Below are positions 44,549 to 45,247 of a DNA stretch of 45,247 nt, piece after piece (the first letter of the stretch is position 1; each line of letters begins with the position of its first letter). Source of the DNA: Saccoglossus kowalevskii (Eukaryota > Hemichordata > Enteropneusta > Harrimaniidae); the NCBI RefSeq assembly GCF_000003605.2, contig NW_003113975.1, positions 94,764 through 140,010 on the forward strand, read 5' to 3'. Made by a program: the position numbers and the translations under genes. The notes under the pieces were generated by a model. It worked only from the letters and a program-made list of their open reading frames with translations, had not been told where the DNA came from and did not search any database.

Positions 44549-45247
44549 ACTCCATCTGGTACCAATGCAATGCCATTACATACCTACTTGATGCCGTCAC
44601 TTAACAATCTGTTTGGTACACATTTGATGCCATGTACTGACCACATAACCATTATGTACCAAATCAGTGCCATCTGGTACAAACCAAAATGCCATCATGT
44701 ACCAACCCAATGTCATCTGGTACAAACCAAAATGTCATCTGGTACTAACCCGATACCATCATGTACCAACTCAATGCCATCTGGTACCAACCAAAATGCC
44801 ATCATGAACCAAATCAATGCCATCTGGTACCAACCAAAATGCCATCATATACCAAATCAATGCCATCTGGTACCAACCAAAATGCCATCATGCACCAACT
44901 CAATGCCATCTGGTACCAACCAAAACGCCATCTGGTACCAACCAAAACGCCATCATGTACCAACTCAATGCCATCTGGTATCAACCAAAACGCCATCATG
45001 GACCAACTCAATGCCATCTGGTACAAACCAAAATGCCATCTGGTACCAACTCAATGCCATCTGGTACCAACCAAAATGCCATCATATACCAAATCAATGC
45101 CATATGGTACCAACCAAAATGCCATCATGCACCAACTCAATGCCATCTGGTACCAACCAAAACGCCATCTGGTACCAACCAAAACGCCATCTGGTACCAA
45201 CCAAAACGCCATCATGTACCAACTCAATGCCATCTGGTATCAACCAA
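44549..45247. repeat. Tandem array, about 21-22-bp half units in a 43-bp dimer, cut by the window end
   Basis: Alternating AATGCCATCTGGTACCAACC and AATGCCATCATGTACCAACT units with variants (AACGCC, CATATACC, CATGCACC). Divergent near 44549-44700 and more homogeneous toward 45247. The repeated Trp/Met/Gly-rich frames on the minus strand are artefacts of the repeat. Confidence 0.95.

Noticed and set aside
44814..45233. Trp/Met-rich minus-strand frames
   Set aside because: They are products of the 43-bp tandem array.
1..45247. tRNA or rRNA genes
   Set aside because: No cloverleaf-compatible A and B boxes or rRNA-like conserved blocks were recognised by eye. A covariance-model scan would settle it.

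Overview
This is animal nuclear DNA: AT-rich, with spliced genes using GT-AG introns, dense small non-autonomous DNA transposons and several minisatellites. There is no bacterial, phage or CRISPR content. Two genes, both on the + strand, can be rebuilt exon by exon with every splice phase matching. The mix suggests a marine invertebrate (a non-vertebrate deuterostome or a lophotrochozoan). The sequence alone does not fix the phylum.

Layout. 1-6396: no recognisable gene, one spaced direct repeat. 6418-14419: a six-exon rhodopsin-class (class A) GPCR of 336 aa that looks closest to adenosine receptors but has altered DRY (TRY) and NPxxY (NVVIY) motifs. Its introns hold two copies of one dispersed repeat, an inverted repeat and an isolated TM4-like fragment. 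14520-27700: intergenic. It holds three TTAA-flanked terminal-inverted-repeat elements sharing one end motif, two copies of a CAGTGGCGG-ended element, a 76-bp tandem duplication and one unexplained open region on the minus strand near 17 kb. 27726-41525: a compact GABPA/ETS plus NRF1-type promoter, then a 14-exon, 537-aa DNAJC21 (yeast Jjj1) orthologue, the J-protein co-chaperone of late 60S ribosome maturation. Its introns and 3' side are full of MITEs and four unrelated tandem arrays, plus a 561-base assembly gap. 44549-45247: a tandem array running off the window end.

The two genes are not functionally linked as far as can be seen. DNAJC21 is a housekeeping gene and the GPCR a lineage-type receptor. 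I did not find a convincing new multi-gene system. The most interesting signals are the receptor with both TM3 and TM7 signature motifs changed, the TM4-like relic inside its intron, the TTAA-element family, a near-perfect TAA-flanked MITE, and a nested hairpin in the probable DNAJC21 3'UTR.
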